Of a DNA stretch of 64,000 nt, positions 47,015 to 56,978 are shown one piece after another. Location: contig NZ_MDFN01000004.1 of the NCBI RefSeq assembly GCF_001730525.1, positions 1 to 64,000 on the forward strand. Reading direction: 5' to 3'. A program made the position numbers and the translations under genes. This DNA is from Arcticibacter eurypsychrophilus (GTDB lineage Bacteria > Bacteroidota > Bacteroidia > Sphingobacteriales > Sphingobacteriaceae). The notes under the pieces are model-generated. The model was not told the origin of the DNA. It did no database searches and saw nothing but the letters and a program-made list of their open reading frames with translations. Numbering within the stretch: position 1 is the first letter of the stretch; the number at the start of each line of letters is the position of its first letter.

Positions 47015-48118
47015 CTATTCCATATTCCATGCTTCCGTTCCATTTTCAAGATAATAAATATTTCCGAATCCATGCGCCTTATTGAGTTCTACTGCAACTT
47101 TCTTAGCGCTTACGCCATCTTCGGATAATAAAATCACAGGTATATCCTGGTGGACTAGGTGCAATTGGTTAAATATCTGTCTGTTCGGTAAACTCAAGAT
47201 AGTCTTATCATCTTTATTTCCATGATTAGGAATATTCCTGATATCAATTAATTGTAAAGCTTCCTTGTATTTGATTTTGAGAGTCAACATTTTAGAGTTT
47301 ATAGAAAGTATGGGATCTGCTTCAGTTTCTGTTGATAATTCAGGCTCATTAAACTGATAAAGGGACTTTATTTCCAGATTTTCTGGTATTGCAGCAATGT
47401 TGACGGATTTAAGCTGGTTACTCATATAATTAAAGATGAGTAACTTATTACTGGCTACATCACCAATTTCGCCTACAATCTTAATGGTTTCATTGGCCAT
47501 CCAGCAACCGGTAATACCAGCAAATGTAGAAAGGCCTTGTTTCTTTTCCTCTTTTAAAAGCTGCCATATGTCCTTTAACTGAACCAAACACCTGTAAGTT
47601 GCGTTCTTTTTATAATTAAATACGCTGATATATCCGGATGAGGCAAATAGTGCTCCAAACACCATTGGCTTTCCTGTGATTACACAAGCGTCGTTTATCA
47701 ATAAACTTTGTTTATTTTGATTACCTGTATCGACCACTACGTCGTAGTTTGAAATCACGGAGATGATATTACCACTGCTTAATGCCTTTTCATGCACGAT
47801 TACATTTACTTCAGGATTGATTTCTTTTATTTGACGGGATGCGGATTCTGCTTTAAGCTTTCCCACCTGATTACTGAAATAAAGAGGGGTTGCTGGCAGA
47901 TCTTCCAATGCAATTATTTCCGTTGAAGCAATACCAATTGTGCCGATTCCCATGGAACTGAGGTAGGATATTACCGGAGAGGCTAATTCTCCAGCCCCAA
48001 CTACCAGTATTTTGGAATGGGCAAGAGCTGTTTGTCCCGGAACTCCAAATCCTGTTGTTTGAATATGCTTATTATAACGGTTAAGAAAATGATCAGTATT
48101 TTTCATTGCTTTATACAA
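47015..48118 (-). CDS. ThiF/MoeB-like protein with rhodanese-like tail, altered active sites
   Basis: The 367-residue protein (possible second start at 48106, MKNTDHF) has a ThiF/MoeB Rossmann domain (ILVVGAGELASPVISYLSSMGIG) and a C-terminal rhodanese-like part. Several expected residues are missing: GAGGLG reads GAGELA, the NLxRQ motif after strand 2 reads EDLPATP, no zinc CxxC pairs are seen, and the rhodanese loop reads LLSEDGVSA with no Cys. Typical MoeB activates MoaD for molybdopterin synthesis. Given the divergent molybdoenzyme cluster a link with molybdopterin is likely, but enzyme activity is doubtful. Confidence 0.7.
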   Translation of the reverse strand: MYKAMKNTDHFLNRYNKHIQTTGFGVPGQTALAHSKILVVGAGELASPVISYLSSMGIGTIGIASTEIIALEDLPATPLYFSNQVGKLKAESASRQIKEINPEVNVIVHEKALSSGNIISVISNYDVVVDTGNQNKQSLLINDACVITGKPMVFGALFASSGYISVFNYKKNATYRCLVQLKDIWQLLKEEKKQGLSTFAGITGCWMANETIKIVGEIGDVASNKLLIFNYMSNQLKSVNIAAIPENLEIKSLYQFNEPELSTETEADPILSINSKMLTLKIKYKEALQLIDIRNIPNHGNKDDKTILSLPNRQIFNQLHLVHQDIPVILLSEDGVSAKKVAVELNKAHGFGNIYYLENGTEAWNME

Positions 48119-48299
48119 TTTTCGTTTTATTTAAATATTTATATCCCTTAAGTTCAAAGCTATTTAGTTTAAAATACAAAAATCAAAATCGTTACAACCA
48201 TTTGAAATTTAGAACAATATAATTACTTAATATCAAATTTATATTATAATTTTAAAGTATATATATGTATTTTTATCTGCGCTTAATACTTTACTACCT

Positions 48300-49367
48300 A
48301 TGGTATTTTCACTAAATAAAAAAGCACTTACTAATGCTATTGTAGTATCACTTATTACAATTGCATTGGTTTTTTATGGCTCCAGGAAACTTCAAAATTT
48401 TGATCCTGCACTTATTGCCTATCTTTTTGGTACTGTTTTCGCTTTTTTTGGGGTGGTGTACCGATATTCCGTATGGTTGCAGCGTCCTCCGACTAGAATG
48501 TATTTCCGGCGATCTTTAGAACTTATATATAACCGCAAATTCTTTTCGCACCTGGTTTTTTTTATTAAAGACTTTATTCTGAACATCGGATTTCAAAAAT
48601 TCATTTACCCTCGTGGCCGAAGCAGATGGATAGGCCACTTTCTAATGGCCTTTGGTTGCACGCTTGCCTTTGCAATTACTTTCCCTTTAACGTTCGGCTG
48701 GATTCACTTTACCATGAACCCTGCTACCAGTATTGATCCTGAATCGATCCGCTTATATGAAGCTCACTTCTTTGGCTTCAAGATATTTGAATTCGAACTC
48801 GGTTCATTTATCGCCTTTACGGTTTTTCATGCGCTGAACTGGTCATCATGGATGGTCATCATTGGCGTGTTGATTTTTATGCGGAGGCGGCTTACTCAAC
48901 CGGGTCTTATCGCTACACAGTCTTTTGAAGGTGACCTTCTTCCCCTGGTACTTCTGCTGGCAATATCCATTACTGGTTTGGGATTGACCTACAGTTATGA
49001 ATTCATGAAAGGTTTTGCTTACGATTTCATGGCAGTTACGCATGCTATCACTGTGATCATGTTCCTGATCTGGATTCCATTTGGTAAGTTCTTTCATATC
49101 ATACAACGTCCGGCACAGCTGGGTGCACATATTTACAAAAGGGAGGGAATTAAACGGGGTATGGCTGTATGTCCGCATACAGGTAAAGAATTTGCCACTC
49201 AGATGCATATTGATGATCTGAAAGTGGTGACTAAAGAACTAGGGTTCGACTTTACGTTAGAGGATGGAACATCTCATTTAGATCTGAGTCCCGAAGGAAA
49301 GCGCTCCCGACTGGCAATGGCACATCTGAAAGCGCGTCTGGAAAACGGAGGTAAGCTTTTCGGCTAA
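48300..49367 (+). CDS. NarI/cytochrome b-like membrane protein of the nitrate cluster
   Basis: The 355-residue protein has about six membrane helices (AIVVSLITIALVFYG, LIAYLFGTVFAFFGVVYR, HFLMAFGCTLAFAITFPL, FTVFHALNWSSWMVIIGVL, LPLVLLLAISITGLGLTY, AITVIMFLIWIPFG). His residues near membrane edges (GHFLMAFG, FHALNW, VTHAIT, KFFHI) could carry heme b, as in NarI/DsrM proteins. The soluble C-terminus has CPHTGKEF. It is the first gene of a six-gene same-strand set, 30 bp before the molybdopterin subunit, and could deliver quinol electrons to it. No exact family is assigned. Confidence 0.6.
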   Translation: MVFSLNKKALTNAIVVSLITIALVFYGSRKLQNFDPALIAYLFGTVFAFFGVVYRYSVWLQRPPTRMYFRRSLELIYNRKFFSHLVFFIKDFILNIGFQKFIYPRGRSRWIGHFLMAFGCTLAFAITFPLTFGWIHFTMNPATSIDPESIRLYEAHFFGFKIFEFELGSFIAFTVFHALNWSSWMVIIGVLIFMRRRLTQPGLIATQSFEGDLLPLVLLLAISITGLGLTYSYEFMKGFAYDFMAVTHAITVIMFLIWIPFGKFFHIIQRPAQLGAHIYKREGIKRGMAVCPHTGKEFATQMHIDDLKVVTKELGFDFTLEDGTSHLDLSPEGKRSRLAMAHLKARLENGGKLFG

Positions 49368-49397
49368 AGTACTTTAACTTAAGATTATATCGCTTTT

Positions 49398-51614
49398 ATG
49401 GCTAAACTTCCTGTTTCAGAAGAGAAACTAATAGAACAATTTGGACCACATTTAAATTATCCTCCCCGTGAGGGGTATGCCGGAAGAGATGAACCGGATA
49501 GAGAGGTGAAAACGCATTGCTGCTTCTGTGGCATGCAGTGTGGAATGAAATTATTAGTTAAGGATAATAGAGTGGTGGGATTTGAGCCATGGATGGAGTT
49601 TCCTTACAACCAGGGCAGACTTTGCCCGAAGGGGGTGGAACGTTATTTGCAAAACAATCATCCTGATCGCCTGATGCATCCTTTGCAAAGGGAAGAAGGT
49701 GTTGGATTTAAGCAGGTTTCCTGGGATGCATCTATGGAGAAGACGGTTTCGGAGATTAAGCGCATACAGGAAAAGTATGGTAATGATGCATTTGCTATGT
49801 TATCTGGTGTTTCGTTGAGCAATGAAAAAAGTTATTTGATAGGGAAATTTGCCCGTGTTGCGTTGAAAACCGCTAACCTGGATTATAACGGAAGGCTTTG
49901 TATGGTAAGTGCAGGGGCAGGGAATAAGAAAGCTTTTGGACTGGATCGCATATCCAATACCTTCGAAGATTTGGAACGGGCAGAGGTGATTTTGATCAGT
50001 GGTGCCAATGTGAGTGAAACGTTTCCAACGCTTACGCACTGGATTTGGAGGGCACGGGATTATGGGGCCAAATTAATTGTAGTGGATCCCAGGATGATTC
50101 CTTTGGCTCGTACGGCTGACCTTCATTTGCCTATTCGTCCGGGAACTGATTCTGCCTTATATGGTGCCATGTTAAAATATCTGGCCGATCATGATATGCT
50201 GGATCATGATTTTATTGATAATCATACGAGCGGCTTTCAGGAAACTCTTGATGCGGTTAAAGATTATACATTGGAATGGGCGGAAGAGGTTACAGGGATT
50301 GAGAAGGCGAAGATTGAGCTGGCATCCCAGTGGTGGGGGAAGGCGAGTACGAGTTTCCTGTTGCATGCGAGGGGAATTGAACATCATTCTAAGGGGGTTG
50401 ATAATGTGGTGGGTTGCATCAACCTGGTGCTGGCTACTGGAAGAATTGGAAAACCGTATTGTGGTTATGGAACTATTACGGGTCAGGGAAATGGACAGGG
50501 GGGACGAGAGCATGGTCATAAATGTGATCAGCTGCCAGGAAACCGGGATATTACGAATCCGGAACATCGTAAGTATATATCGGGCGTTTGGGGAATTGAT
50601 GAAAAGGATATGCCGGGAAAGGGTCTTACCGCATGGGAATTGATTGAAGCAATTCACAGAGGTGAGGTGAAGGGTTTGATATCGATATGTTTTAATCCGT
50701 TGGTATCGCTTCCAAACAATAATTATGTGCGCGAGGCTTTTGAAAAGCTCGAGTTCTATGCATGTATTGATTTCTTTATGTGTGAAACGGCTCATCATGC
50801 TGATATCGTTTTCCCTGGCTCGCTTCATGAAGAGGAAGAGGGTACGGTGACTTCAGCTGAAGGTCGTGTAATCAGGATCAGGAAGGCTGTGGATTGTCCT
50901 GGAGAAGCGCGTCCGGATACTTCCATTATTCTTGAGCTGGCAAGGCGTCTTGGTCAGGGTGATAAATTTAACTACGAAACAAGCGAAGATATTTTCAATG
51001 AACTGCGGGTTGCTTCTAAAGGGGGAACGGCAGATTATTTCGGGATCACATACAAAAAGATTGATGACAATATGGGGATTTTCTGGCCTTGTCCTACTCT
51101 CGATCATCCAGGTACTAAAAGACTTTGGGAAGATAAGAAATATTGTACTCCGGATGGAAAGGCTCATTTTAACGCCGCACCATACCGTGAGCCAGGAGAG
51201 GTTACGGATAAAGAGTATCCGGTTGTGATGACCACAGGAAGGGTGGTTTCGCAATATTTGAGCGGCACCCAGACACGTAGAATTGGTAAGCTGGTCGATT
51301 CGTTTCCCGAACCAAAGATTGAGATTCACCCTCAGCTTGCACAACAGTTTGGTATTAGGCAAGATGAGATGGTAAGGGTCAGCACGCGTAGAGGCTCTGC
51401 AGATTTTCCTGCTAATATTGTCGAGACGATCCGTACGGATACTATTTTTCTTCCCTATCACTGGCCTGGTAAAAAGTCGGCTAACCAATTTACTCCAGGC
51501 ACACTGGATCCGGTTTCTAAAATCCCTGAATTTAAAGTCTGCGCTTGTAAGCTGGAAGCATTAGGAGTGTTCGCTACGCCTTCTATAGCTCCAAAAAACG
51601 TTGCAAGAAATTAA
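49398..51614 (+). CDS. Molybdopterin nitrate reductase, assimilatory/Nap type
   Basis: The 738-residue molybdoenzyme has an N-terminal 4Fe-4S motif ([12 protein letters not shown], later [11 protein letters not shown]) and the conserved [10 protein letters not shown] segment whose Cys would be the Mo ligand in Nas/Nap enzymes. The bis-MGD domains follow ([41 protein letters not shown]), with a C-terminal [20 protein letters not shown]. It lacks a Tat signal, so it is probably cytoplasmic. Neighbour genes code for ferredoxin, Rieske and NarK-type proteins, which supports nitrate as the substrate. The exact subtype cannot be set by eye. Confidence 0.85.
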   Translation: MAKLPVSEEKLIEQFGPHLNYPPREGYAGRDEPDREVKTHCCFCGMQCGMKLLVKDNRVVGFEPWMEFPYNQGRLCPKGVERYLQNNHPDRLMHPLQREEGVGFKQVSWDASMEKTVSEIKRIQEKYGNDAFAMLSGVSLSNEKSYLIGKFARVALKTANLDYNGRLCMVSAGAGNKKAFGLDRISNTFEDLERAEVILISGANVSETFPTLTHWIWRARDYGAKLIVVDPRMIPLARTADLHLPIRPGTDSALYGAMLKYLADHDMLDHDFIDNHTSGFQETLDAVKDYTLEWAEEVTGIEKAKIELASQWWGKASTSFLLHARGIEHHSKGVDNVVGCINLVLATGRIGKPYCGYGTITGQGNGQGGREHGHKCDQLPGNRDITNPEHRKYISGVWGIDEKDMPGKGLTAWELIEAIHRGEVKGLISICFNPLVSLPNNNYVREAFEKLEFYACIDFFMCETAHHADIVFPGSLHEEEEGTVTSAEGRVIRIRKAVDCPGEARPDTSIILELARRLGQGDKFNYETSEDIFNELRVASKGGTADYFGITYKKIDDNMGIFWPCPTLDHPGTKRLWEDKKYCTPDGKAHFNAAPYREPGEVTDKEYPVVMTTGRVVSQYLSGTQTRRIGKLVDSFPEPKIEIHPQLAQQFGIRQDEMVRVSTRRGSADFPANIVETIRTDTIFLPYHWPGKKSANQFTPGTLDPVSKIPEFKVCACKLEALGVFATPSIAPKNVARN

Positions 51615-51647
51615 TTAATGGTACATACACGATTTTATAAATAAATT

Positions 51648-52217
51648 ATGCCTGTTACTAACTATAAAACCAACCAGGAATTTTTTGTCGATATGCAGCG
51701 ATGCATAGGATGTAAAGCATGCGAAATGGCCTGTGCTGAATGTGAAACAAATGGACATGAATCTATGATCCATGTGAACTACATTGATCGCGCAGTAACT
51801 ATTCAGACTACTGTTCAGGTTTGTATGCACTGTGATGATCCTGCATGTGCCAATGTATGTCCTGCCGATGCTATTTCTAAAGACGAATTTGGGGTGGTTC
51901 ATACCGCAAATACTGCCCGATGCATTGGTTGTTCTAACTGTGTCATGGCTTGTCCATTTGGGGTGCCTAAGAAAAATGAAGCGTATGATCTGATGATGAA
52001 ATGTAATATGTGTTATGACCGTACCAGTGCAGGAAAAAAACCAATGTGCGCTACTGTATGTCCTACTCAGGCCCTTTATTATGGAACAAGGGAAGAAATG
52101 GCGATGATGCGCCCTAATAGTAGTCCGGTTAATAATTTCATATTCGGCAACGAAAAAGTAAGTACAAAGGTGAACATCATGATGCCAAAGGGGGCAACTG
52201 AATTGAGAGTTGATTAA
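51648..52217 (+). CDS. Four-cluster 4Fe-4S ferredoxin subunit
   Basis: The 189-residue protein has four ferredoxin-like cysteine sets: CIGCKACEMACAEC, CMHCDDPACANVC, CIGCSNCVMACPFG and CNMCYDR with CATVCPTQAL. This is the layout of the HybA/NrfC/DmsB electron-transfer subunits, which pass electrons between quinol-oxidising membrane proteins and a molybdoenzyme. There is no signal peptide, so it should work with the catalytic subunit in the cytoplasm. It starts 33 bp after that gene and 18 bp before the Rieske gene. Confidence 0.93.
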   Translation: MPVTNYKTNQEFFVDMQRCIGCKACEMACAECETNGHESMIHVNYIDRAVTIQTTVQVCMHCDDPACANVCPADAISKDEFGVVHTANTARCIGCSNCVMACPFGVPKKNEAYDLMMKCNMCYDRTSAGKKPMCATVCPTQALYYGTREEMAMMRPNSSPVNNFIFGNEKVSTKVNIMMPKGATELRVD

Positions 52218-52234
52218 TACTTGATTAATGAGAT

Positions 52235-52750
52235 ATGGCAAGAGATACTAAAGACAATCACTGGAAAGAAGATTTTCCTATACCTGAGCTTGAGTCAACA
52301 CAGGTAAGTCGCAGAGATTTTGCTAAATTCCTCTGTCTGGTTTCTGGAGGATTGGCTACAGGAACAGGTTATGTAGCGATAAAAGCAAATTTCTTTCCTC
52401 CTGAAAAGATAGTGAATGAGCATTTCGTGTGTAAAAAGGACGAACTTCCGATAGGAGGTACCAAGGCTTTCGTGATTAGCGGAAGTGATATCCCTTATAT
52501 TTTGATTCATCTGGAAGATGGTCAATTCAGATCTTATGAACAAAAATGCACACACCTTTCCTGTGCAGTTTTTTATTTACCGGGGAGTGGCAGGATAGAA
52601 TGCCCTTGTCATAACGGATGGTTTGACGCTTTGACAGGAGAAGCTCTGGAAGGGCCTCCTCCGCGTCCTCTTCCCCGACTTGATGTGGTGATTAAAGGAA
52701 TGGATGTTTATGTAAAAGCGTATGAACCAAGTAATAAAGCCGTAGTTTAA
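52235..52750 (+). CDS. Rieske 2Fe-2S protein with twin-arginine motif
   Basis: The 171-residue protein has the Rieske cluster motifs CTHLSC (Cys-x-His) and CPCHNGWFD. A twin-arginine motif SRRDFAKFL precedes a hydrophobic helix (CLVSGGLATGTGYVAI), suggesting Tat-dependent membrane anchoring, as in the Rieske proteins of bc1 complexes. It lies in the nitrate cluster, 17 bp after the ferredoxin gene and 10 bp before a small membrane-protein gene. It is probably a link between quinol or cytochrome and the nitrate reductase. Confidence 0.9.
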   Translation: MARDTKDNHWKEDFPIPELESTQVSRRDFAKFLCLVSGGLATGTGYVAIKANFFPPEKIVNEHFVCKKDELPIGGTKAFVISGSDIPYILIHLEDGQFRSYEQKCTHLSCAVFYLPGSGRIECPCHNGWFDALTGEALEGPPPRPLPRLDVVIKGMDVYVKAYEPSNKAVV

Positions 52751-52760
52751 ACTTAAAACC

Positions 52761-53045
52761 ATGAGTACTTTCAGAGAAGGACAAGATCAGGCACATCCAA
52801 ATAAAACGAGCACGCTAATATTAGCTCTCATCCTGGTATTAATATTAAATGTAAGTATACAGATCTGGCTCTTATATACCACTTTAAACAATGCGCTGGC
52901 TCAACATGCAGACATTGCACTTCCGGCATTTTTAGCTTCGCTGGCTTTATTTCTGGTTGGTTTCTTTTGGTTGTACTACCTGCCGGGAGGAGGAAAACAA
53001 AGAAAGATCGTAAAGAATGTAAATTTTTCAGACACCTATCATTGA
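52761..53045 (+). CDS. Small two-helix membrane protein
   Basis: The 94-residue protein has two clear membrane helices (LILALILVLILNVSIQIWLLY and LPAFLASLALFLVGFFWLYYL when cut at their ends) and polar termini. I do not recognise a family. It lies 10 bp after the Rieske gene and 9 bp before the NarK-type gene. It may hold the Rieske protein or the cytochrome b-like subunit in the complex, which is inference from position only. Confidence 0.65.
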   Translation: MSTFREGQDQAHPNKTSTLILALILVLILNVSIQIWLLYTTLNNALAQHADIALPAFLASLALFLVGFFWLYYLPGGGKQRKIVKNVNFSDTYH

Positions 53046-53054
53046 TTTTTAGTT

Positions 53055-54392
53055 ATGAAGGACACATGGTTAAGCACCTGGACTCCGGAAGATGAGTCCT
53101 TCTGGGAAAATTCAGGTAAAAAAATTGCCTGGAGGACATTAACTATTACCACCATATCGCTGGTGATTTCTTTCTGTACCTGGTATATTATGAGTGTAAT
53201 TGTGGTGCGCCTGCCCCAGATTGGTTTCACTTACACCAAAATGCAATTATTTTGGCTCGCTGCAATGCCTGGTCTGGCTGGTGGAACTCTACGGATAATT
53301 CATACCTTCCTAGTGCCGGTTTTTGGAACCCGCAAAGTGATCATTGTGGCCACACTCCTTAAACTGATTCCTTGTATCGGAATCGGAATAGTGGTGCGGG
53401 ATGTGAATACTTCTTTTGCCGTATTTATGGTTCTTGCATTCATGCTTGGATTTGGAGGAGGAGATTTTTCTTCTTATATGCCCAGTACCAGTATCTTTTT
53501 CCCTAAGCGTTTGCAGGGAACTGCCTTAGGGATACAGGCTGGCATCGGAAATTTTGGTGTAAGCTTAGCCCAATTTTTAACTCCCTGGATTATTGGGTTC
53601 TCTGTTTTTGGAGGCTTAGGGGGAGGACCGCAAACACTCACAAAGGCGGGCGAAACGTCATCTGTATGGCTCCAGAATGCATCTTATATTTACATCATCC
53701 CATTGATCATTATGACGGCGGTCAGCTGGTGGAAGTTAAAAAGTGTTCCTATCAAAGCCTCCTTCAGGGAACAATTTGATATCTTTCACATCAAACATAC
53801 CTGGTTTTGTACGGTGACCTATTTGATGACTTTCGGGATCTTTGCAGGACTTTCAGCTGTATTTCCACTCCTTACCAATATATTATATGGTGGATTTGAT
53901 GGAGCACCCGACCCATTGAAATATGCCTTTTATGGGCCGCTTGTAGGCTCCTTAACGCGAATACTATTTGGACCTGTGACTGATAAATTTGGTGGAGCGA
54001 TCCTTACCCATATTACAGGCATTGCCTTGATTATATGCCTGTTTGCACTTATCTTTATGGGGCTTTTAACGCCTGTCTCCGTTGATCAGTTTCCCGCTTT
54101 TTTGACGGTGATTTTATTTATATTCTTTTTTACCGGGATTGGCAATGCCGCGACTTTCAGACAATTTCCGGTTATATTTTCTTCTTCCCCCAGGCAAGCT
54201 GCCGGAGTAATAGGATGGACAGCGGCAATTGCGGCTTATGGTCCTTTTTTGTTCAGCATATTAATCGGGTATACCATTGAAGCGGCAGGAAATACTATTC
54301 CATTCTTTTATGGGCTGATTGTATTATGTGTGATTGCAACCAGTATCAATTGGTGGTACTATACCAGGAAAGGATGTGAAAAACCGAGTTAA
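53055..54392 (+). CDS. narK: NarK-type nitrate/nitrite transporter (MFS)
   Basis: The 445-residue membrane protein has 12 predicted helices and major facilitator features: ALNWARYDF-like sequence is absent, but ARLPQIGF-like VRLPQIGFTYTKMQLFWLAAMPGLAGGTLR, GFGGGDFSSYMPSTSIFFPK and GIGNAATFRQFPVIF are the NarK-family nitrate-signature zones with conserved Gly and Asn. It brings nitrate into the cell (or exports nitrite) for the reductase encoded before it. It is the last intact gene of the cluster. Confidence 0.88.
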   Translation: MKDTWLSTWTPEDESFWENSGKKIAWRTLTITTISLVISFCTWYIMSVIVVRLPQIGFTYTKMQLFWLAAMPGLAGGTLRIIHTFLVPVFGTRKVIIVATLLKLIPCIGIGIVVRDVNTSFAVFMVLAFMLGFGGGDFSSYMPSTSIFFPKRLQGTALGIQAGIGNFGVSLAQFLTPWIIGFSVFGGLGGGPQTLTKAGETSSVWLQNASYIYIIPLIIMTAVSWWKLKSVPIKASFREQFDIFHIKHTWFCTVTYLMTFGIFAGLSAVFPLLTNILYGGFDGAPDPLKYAFYGPLVGSLTRILFGPVTDKFGGAILTHITGIALIICLFALIFMGLLTPVSVDQFPAFLTVILFIFFFTGIGNAATFRQFPVIFSSSPRQAAGVIGWTAAIAAYGPFLFSILIGYTIEAAGNTIPFFYGLIVLCVIATSINWWYYTRKGCEKPS

Positions 54393-54490
54393 ACACTTAT
54401 TCTATTTTTTGATAAGAAGATTGGTGATGATATGTTGAATAATAAAGATAGACCAAAACAAGCATTAGAAAATAAAGTTTTTTTGAAACA

Positions 54491-54949
54491 TTGGCTCTTG
54501 GAACAGTCTTTTCTACTTTCGTGGGAAACAAAAGAACTGGTTTTAGTACAATGGAAACAGATCGACATGGTTCTGCTCAGAGTAAAAATGGAGCGCTACG
54601 TAATCTTGCTGCTGATCTTCAATCTAAAGATTTATTATGGCGAACGATGCAGAATATAAATGAAGGCCCTGAAACAAGGCATGCCTGCTTTAATACCCTC
54701 ACATTCTCACGTTGTTCTTTTTCTTTTGACATGGATTATAACTCATTGCCTTTTGGTTCAACTATCAAGAACGTAGTTTTAGAAGATCAGAATAAAGAAA
54801 GGTTTCGTTTTAATGAATTTTTTAAGGGAACGCCTTCCATTGTAGCTTTTTTCTATACACGATGTAATAACCCGAATAAATGTTCGGCTACGATTACAAG
54901 ATTAGTTCAATTACGTAAAGCGGGAATAAACCTTTTACCCTTTTTATAA
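54491..54949 (+). pseudogene. SCO1/SenC-like fragment after narK
   Basis: An open stretch of about 150 codons has in its second half the thioredoxin-like start of an SCO1/SenC protein (FKGTPSIVAFFYTRCNNPNKC, with one Cys in CNNPNKC where SCO proteins usually have CxxxC). It ends early with KAGINLLPFL before the rest of the fold. SCO proteins deliver copper to oxidases. The upstream half (AADLQSKDLLWRTMQN) does not match SCO. It looks like a truncated or frame-shifted gene that once followed narK. Confidence 0.5.
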
Positions 54950-55507
54950 ATGCTAACCGTCGAAATGGTCTCTTACCATTTTATATTAGTGTAGTCGGAG
55001 CGCTGTTTATTTTATTTTAGGACTTATTTTAGAATTAAGCCAGCCTTCCTGGTGGTATCTCTTGTTTTATTGGAGCTCTTTTGAAAAGCCTTTCATTTAG
55101 ATTATAGTCAGTTATTACAGGAAGGCTTAAATTAGGTTCCATATTTAAACGTTTCTCTATCAAGTAGAAAGGGGAATCTATATGAATGAAGACATTCAAT
55201 CTTCCTTTAAAGAATGTGTATTTAATATCACTGCTTAAATCTCTATTATTTATACATGTGAATAACTGTTTAAGAATTAACCTATTCGGTACAGATATTG
55301 TTTATATATTTATATATTATGAGTAATATATAAATATATATGTGATCTTTGTCATCATGTACGATGTGATGAGATAATAATTGAGCAAATAATTACACAT
55401 ATGAAGAAATAATTACCCAAAACGTTTAATAAAGTATAAAATAAAAAGTAAAAATAGAAATAAATAAAATTGGTCTTTAAATAGTTAAATTAATCACGCT
55501 CTCAAAC
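54950..55507 (+). other. 558-bp AT-rich stretch with gene remnants
   Basis: No intact gene is seen. A short reading near 55000-55100 (LELSQPSWWYLLFYW) looks like a membrane-protein end and may belong to the broken SCO-like gene. Imperfect complementary arms TTAAGC..CTTCCTG near 55035 and CAGGAAGGCTTAA at 55118-55130 could form a long hairpin. The last 200 bp are AT-rich, without clear motifs. Confidence 0.3.
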
Positions 55508-55870
55508 ATGTTAATTCATCACGGACAAATTATCGAAAAAGTAATAAGAAGAAACGGACACTCTATAAGCGATGTAGCTCGTTTAACCAACGTAAACAGG
55601 CGATCAGTCTATAACTGGTTTAACCAGCAACAGCTTAAACCAGAGATTATTTACAGGATTGGTTGTGTCATTAATCATGATTTCTCAGAAGAACTACCTC
55701 AGCTCTTTACTTCAGAGGATTTTCAAAAGGGATTCAGAAAGTCGTCCTTTTTGAATACTTCAGCTGAAGAGCCAGATTCCCCTCTTAATAAAAATCTGTG
55801 GAAAGATAAGTATGTGGATTTACTTGAACGCTACAATAGCTTACTTTTACTTAGAATATCTGTCGCATAA
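55508..55870 (+). CDS. Small helix-turn-helix DNA-binding protein
   Basis: The 120-residue protein has an HTH in the first 50 residues (VIRRNGHSISDVARLTNVNRRSVYNWFNQQ), followed by CVINHDFSEELPQLFT. The tail has a coiled-coil-like KNLWKDKYVDLLERYNSLL. Such short regulators are common in Bacteroidota and often encoded alone, as here. Its target is unknown. A hairpin lies 36 bp after the stop. Confidence 0.8.
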   Translation: MLIHHGQIIEKVIRRNGHSISDVARLTNVNRRSVYNWFNQQQLKPEIIYRIGCVINHDFSEELPQLFTSEDFQKGFRKSSFLNTSAEEPDSPLNKNLWKDKYVDLLERYNSLLLLRISVA

Positions 55871-55905
55871 AAGAATCGGCTCCATTTAATTGAAATATTC
55901 TGATG

Positions 55906-55945
55906 TGCTGTTATAACTAATACAACCCTGTTTGTTATAACAGCA
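55906..55945. terminator. 12-bp stem hairpin after the HTH gene
   Basis: TGCTGTTATAAC at 55906-55917 pairs perfectly with GTTATAACAGCA at 55934-55945 around a 16-base loop, with TTTATATT behind it. It is the likely end of the HTH transcript. Confidence 0.65.
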
Positions 55946-56234
55946 TTTATATTCTCATAGCTAAATACTATATTGATCGGTCTTTCAGTACTCATTGTCT
56001 GCGTCCTATGATCTGTGAAAGTACGTAGAATTGTTACAGCTTAATTTTGATTTCTTACGTAAACTTCAGTATTCTCCGCAAGAAGCTTAAAAAAGGAAAG
56101 TAAAACTTTATAATAAAATTGATGCCACGCTATGATTGAACTTGTATTTTAAATCTGGCAAAGGCTGAAATGATGTACTTCCCTGTATTCTATGGTCGTG
56201 ATGAAATGAAAAAGGTACGTATTAAGTGAGGGTA
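55946..56234. other. Gap after the HTH gene
   Basis: About 290 AT-rich bases separate the hairpin from the end of the convergent hydrolase gene. I see no gene or clear structure. Confidence 0.4.
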
Positions 56235-56978
56235 TTAGTTTGGATACCAGTTCCTTAACCGTACTTCTATTTTAGGATTTTTATCATTAACTAGCTTTTT
56301 AAACGCCTTGATATCTTGTCCCTTGTGATGGTATGGGTAAATAATAGCGGGTTTAAAGGCCAGAACACCACTTGCAGCGTGATTAATATCCATGGTATAA
56401 GGAAGATTCATACATACAAAGGCAACGTCGATATTCTTAAGTGCACGCATTTCCTTTGTATCTCCGGTATCTCCGGAAATGTAGATGTTTTTGCCACCTA
56501 TGTTTAAGATATAACCGTTACCACGACCTTTAGGATGCCTGGAATCGGGGGTTTCCGGAATATTATACATGGGAATTGCTGTTATTTTAATGTCAAGCTT
56601 GGTTGCTTCATTGCCATTATTTAAAACGGTAATTTTTTCGGCCTCTACTCCGGGAAGTAGATCTGCTACTGCTTGAGGTACTATAAAAAGTGCTTTGGAA
56701 GTATTTAGTGTGTCTATGATTTTAGGATCCAGATGATCGGGGTGAATATCAGTAATCAGGATTAGGTCGGGAGCTTTAAAGTTTTTATATGTTGCTGCCG
56801 TACCTGTGGGATCAACATAAATGGTCTTATTATTCCAGGTGATTACCAAGGATGCATGTTGCACTGGCGAAATTGTAAGAGGACCTGTGTTTGTCTTGAT
56901 TTTGTCAGAGGGTTGCTGTGCGGAAGCTAAAAATGTGATACTACACAATACGAGGCTGCTTAATAGGTTTAATTTCAT
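56235..56978 (-). CDS. Secreted MBL-fold metallohydrolase
   Basis: The ATG at 56978 gives MKLNLLSSLVLCSITFLASAQ, a proper signal peptide; an ATG 48 bases upstream is also in frame. The 247-residue mature-type protein is a UPF0173/UlaG-like metallo-beta-lactamase-fold hydrolase. Metal ligands are seen in LITDIHPDHLDP (His-x-Asp-His), ISGDTGDTKEM and YPYHHKGQD. It is periplasmic. The substrate is unknown. It stands alone between convergent neighbours. Confidence 0.85.
   Translation of the reverse strand: MKLNLLSSLVLCSITFLASAQQPSDKIKTNTGPLTISPVQHASLVITWNNKTIYVDPTGTAATYKNFKAPDLILITDIHPDHLDPKIIDTLNTSKALFIVPQAVADLLPGVEAEKITVLNNGNEATKLDIKITAIPMYNIPETPDSRHPKGRGNGYILNIGGKNIYISGDTGDTKEMRALKNIDVAFVCMNLPYTMDINHAASGVLAFKPAIIYPYHHKGQDIKAFKKLVNDKNPKIEVRLRNWYPN

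Noticed and set aside
50172-50828. 218-codon frame opposite the molybdopterin gene
   Set aside because: It lies within conserved coding sequence and has no start or domain that would support a gene.
51615-52241. 208-codon frame opposite the ferredoxin gene
   Set aside because: Cys codons of the four-cluster ferredoxin explain it; it is a shadow.
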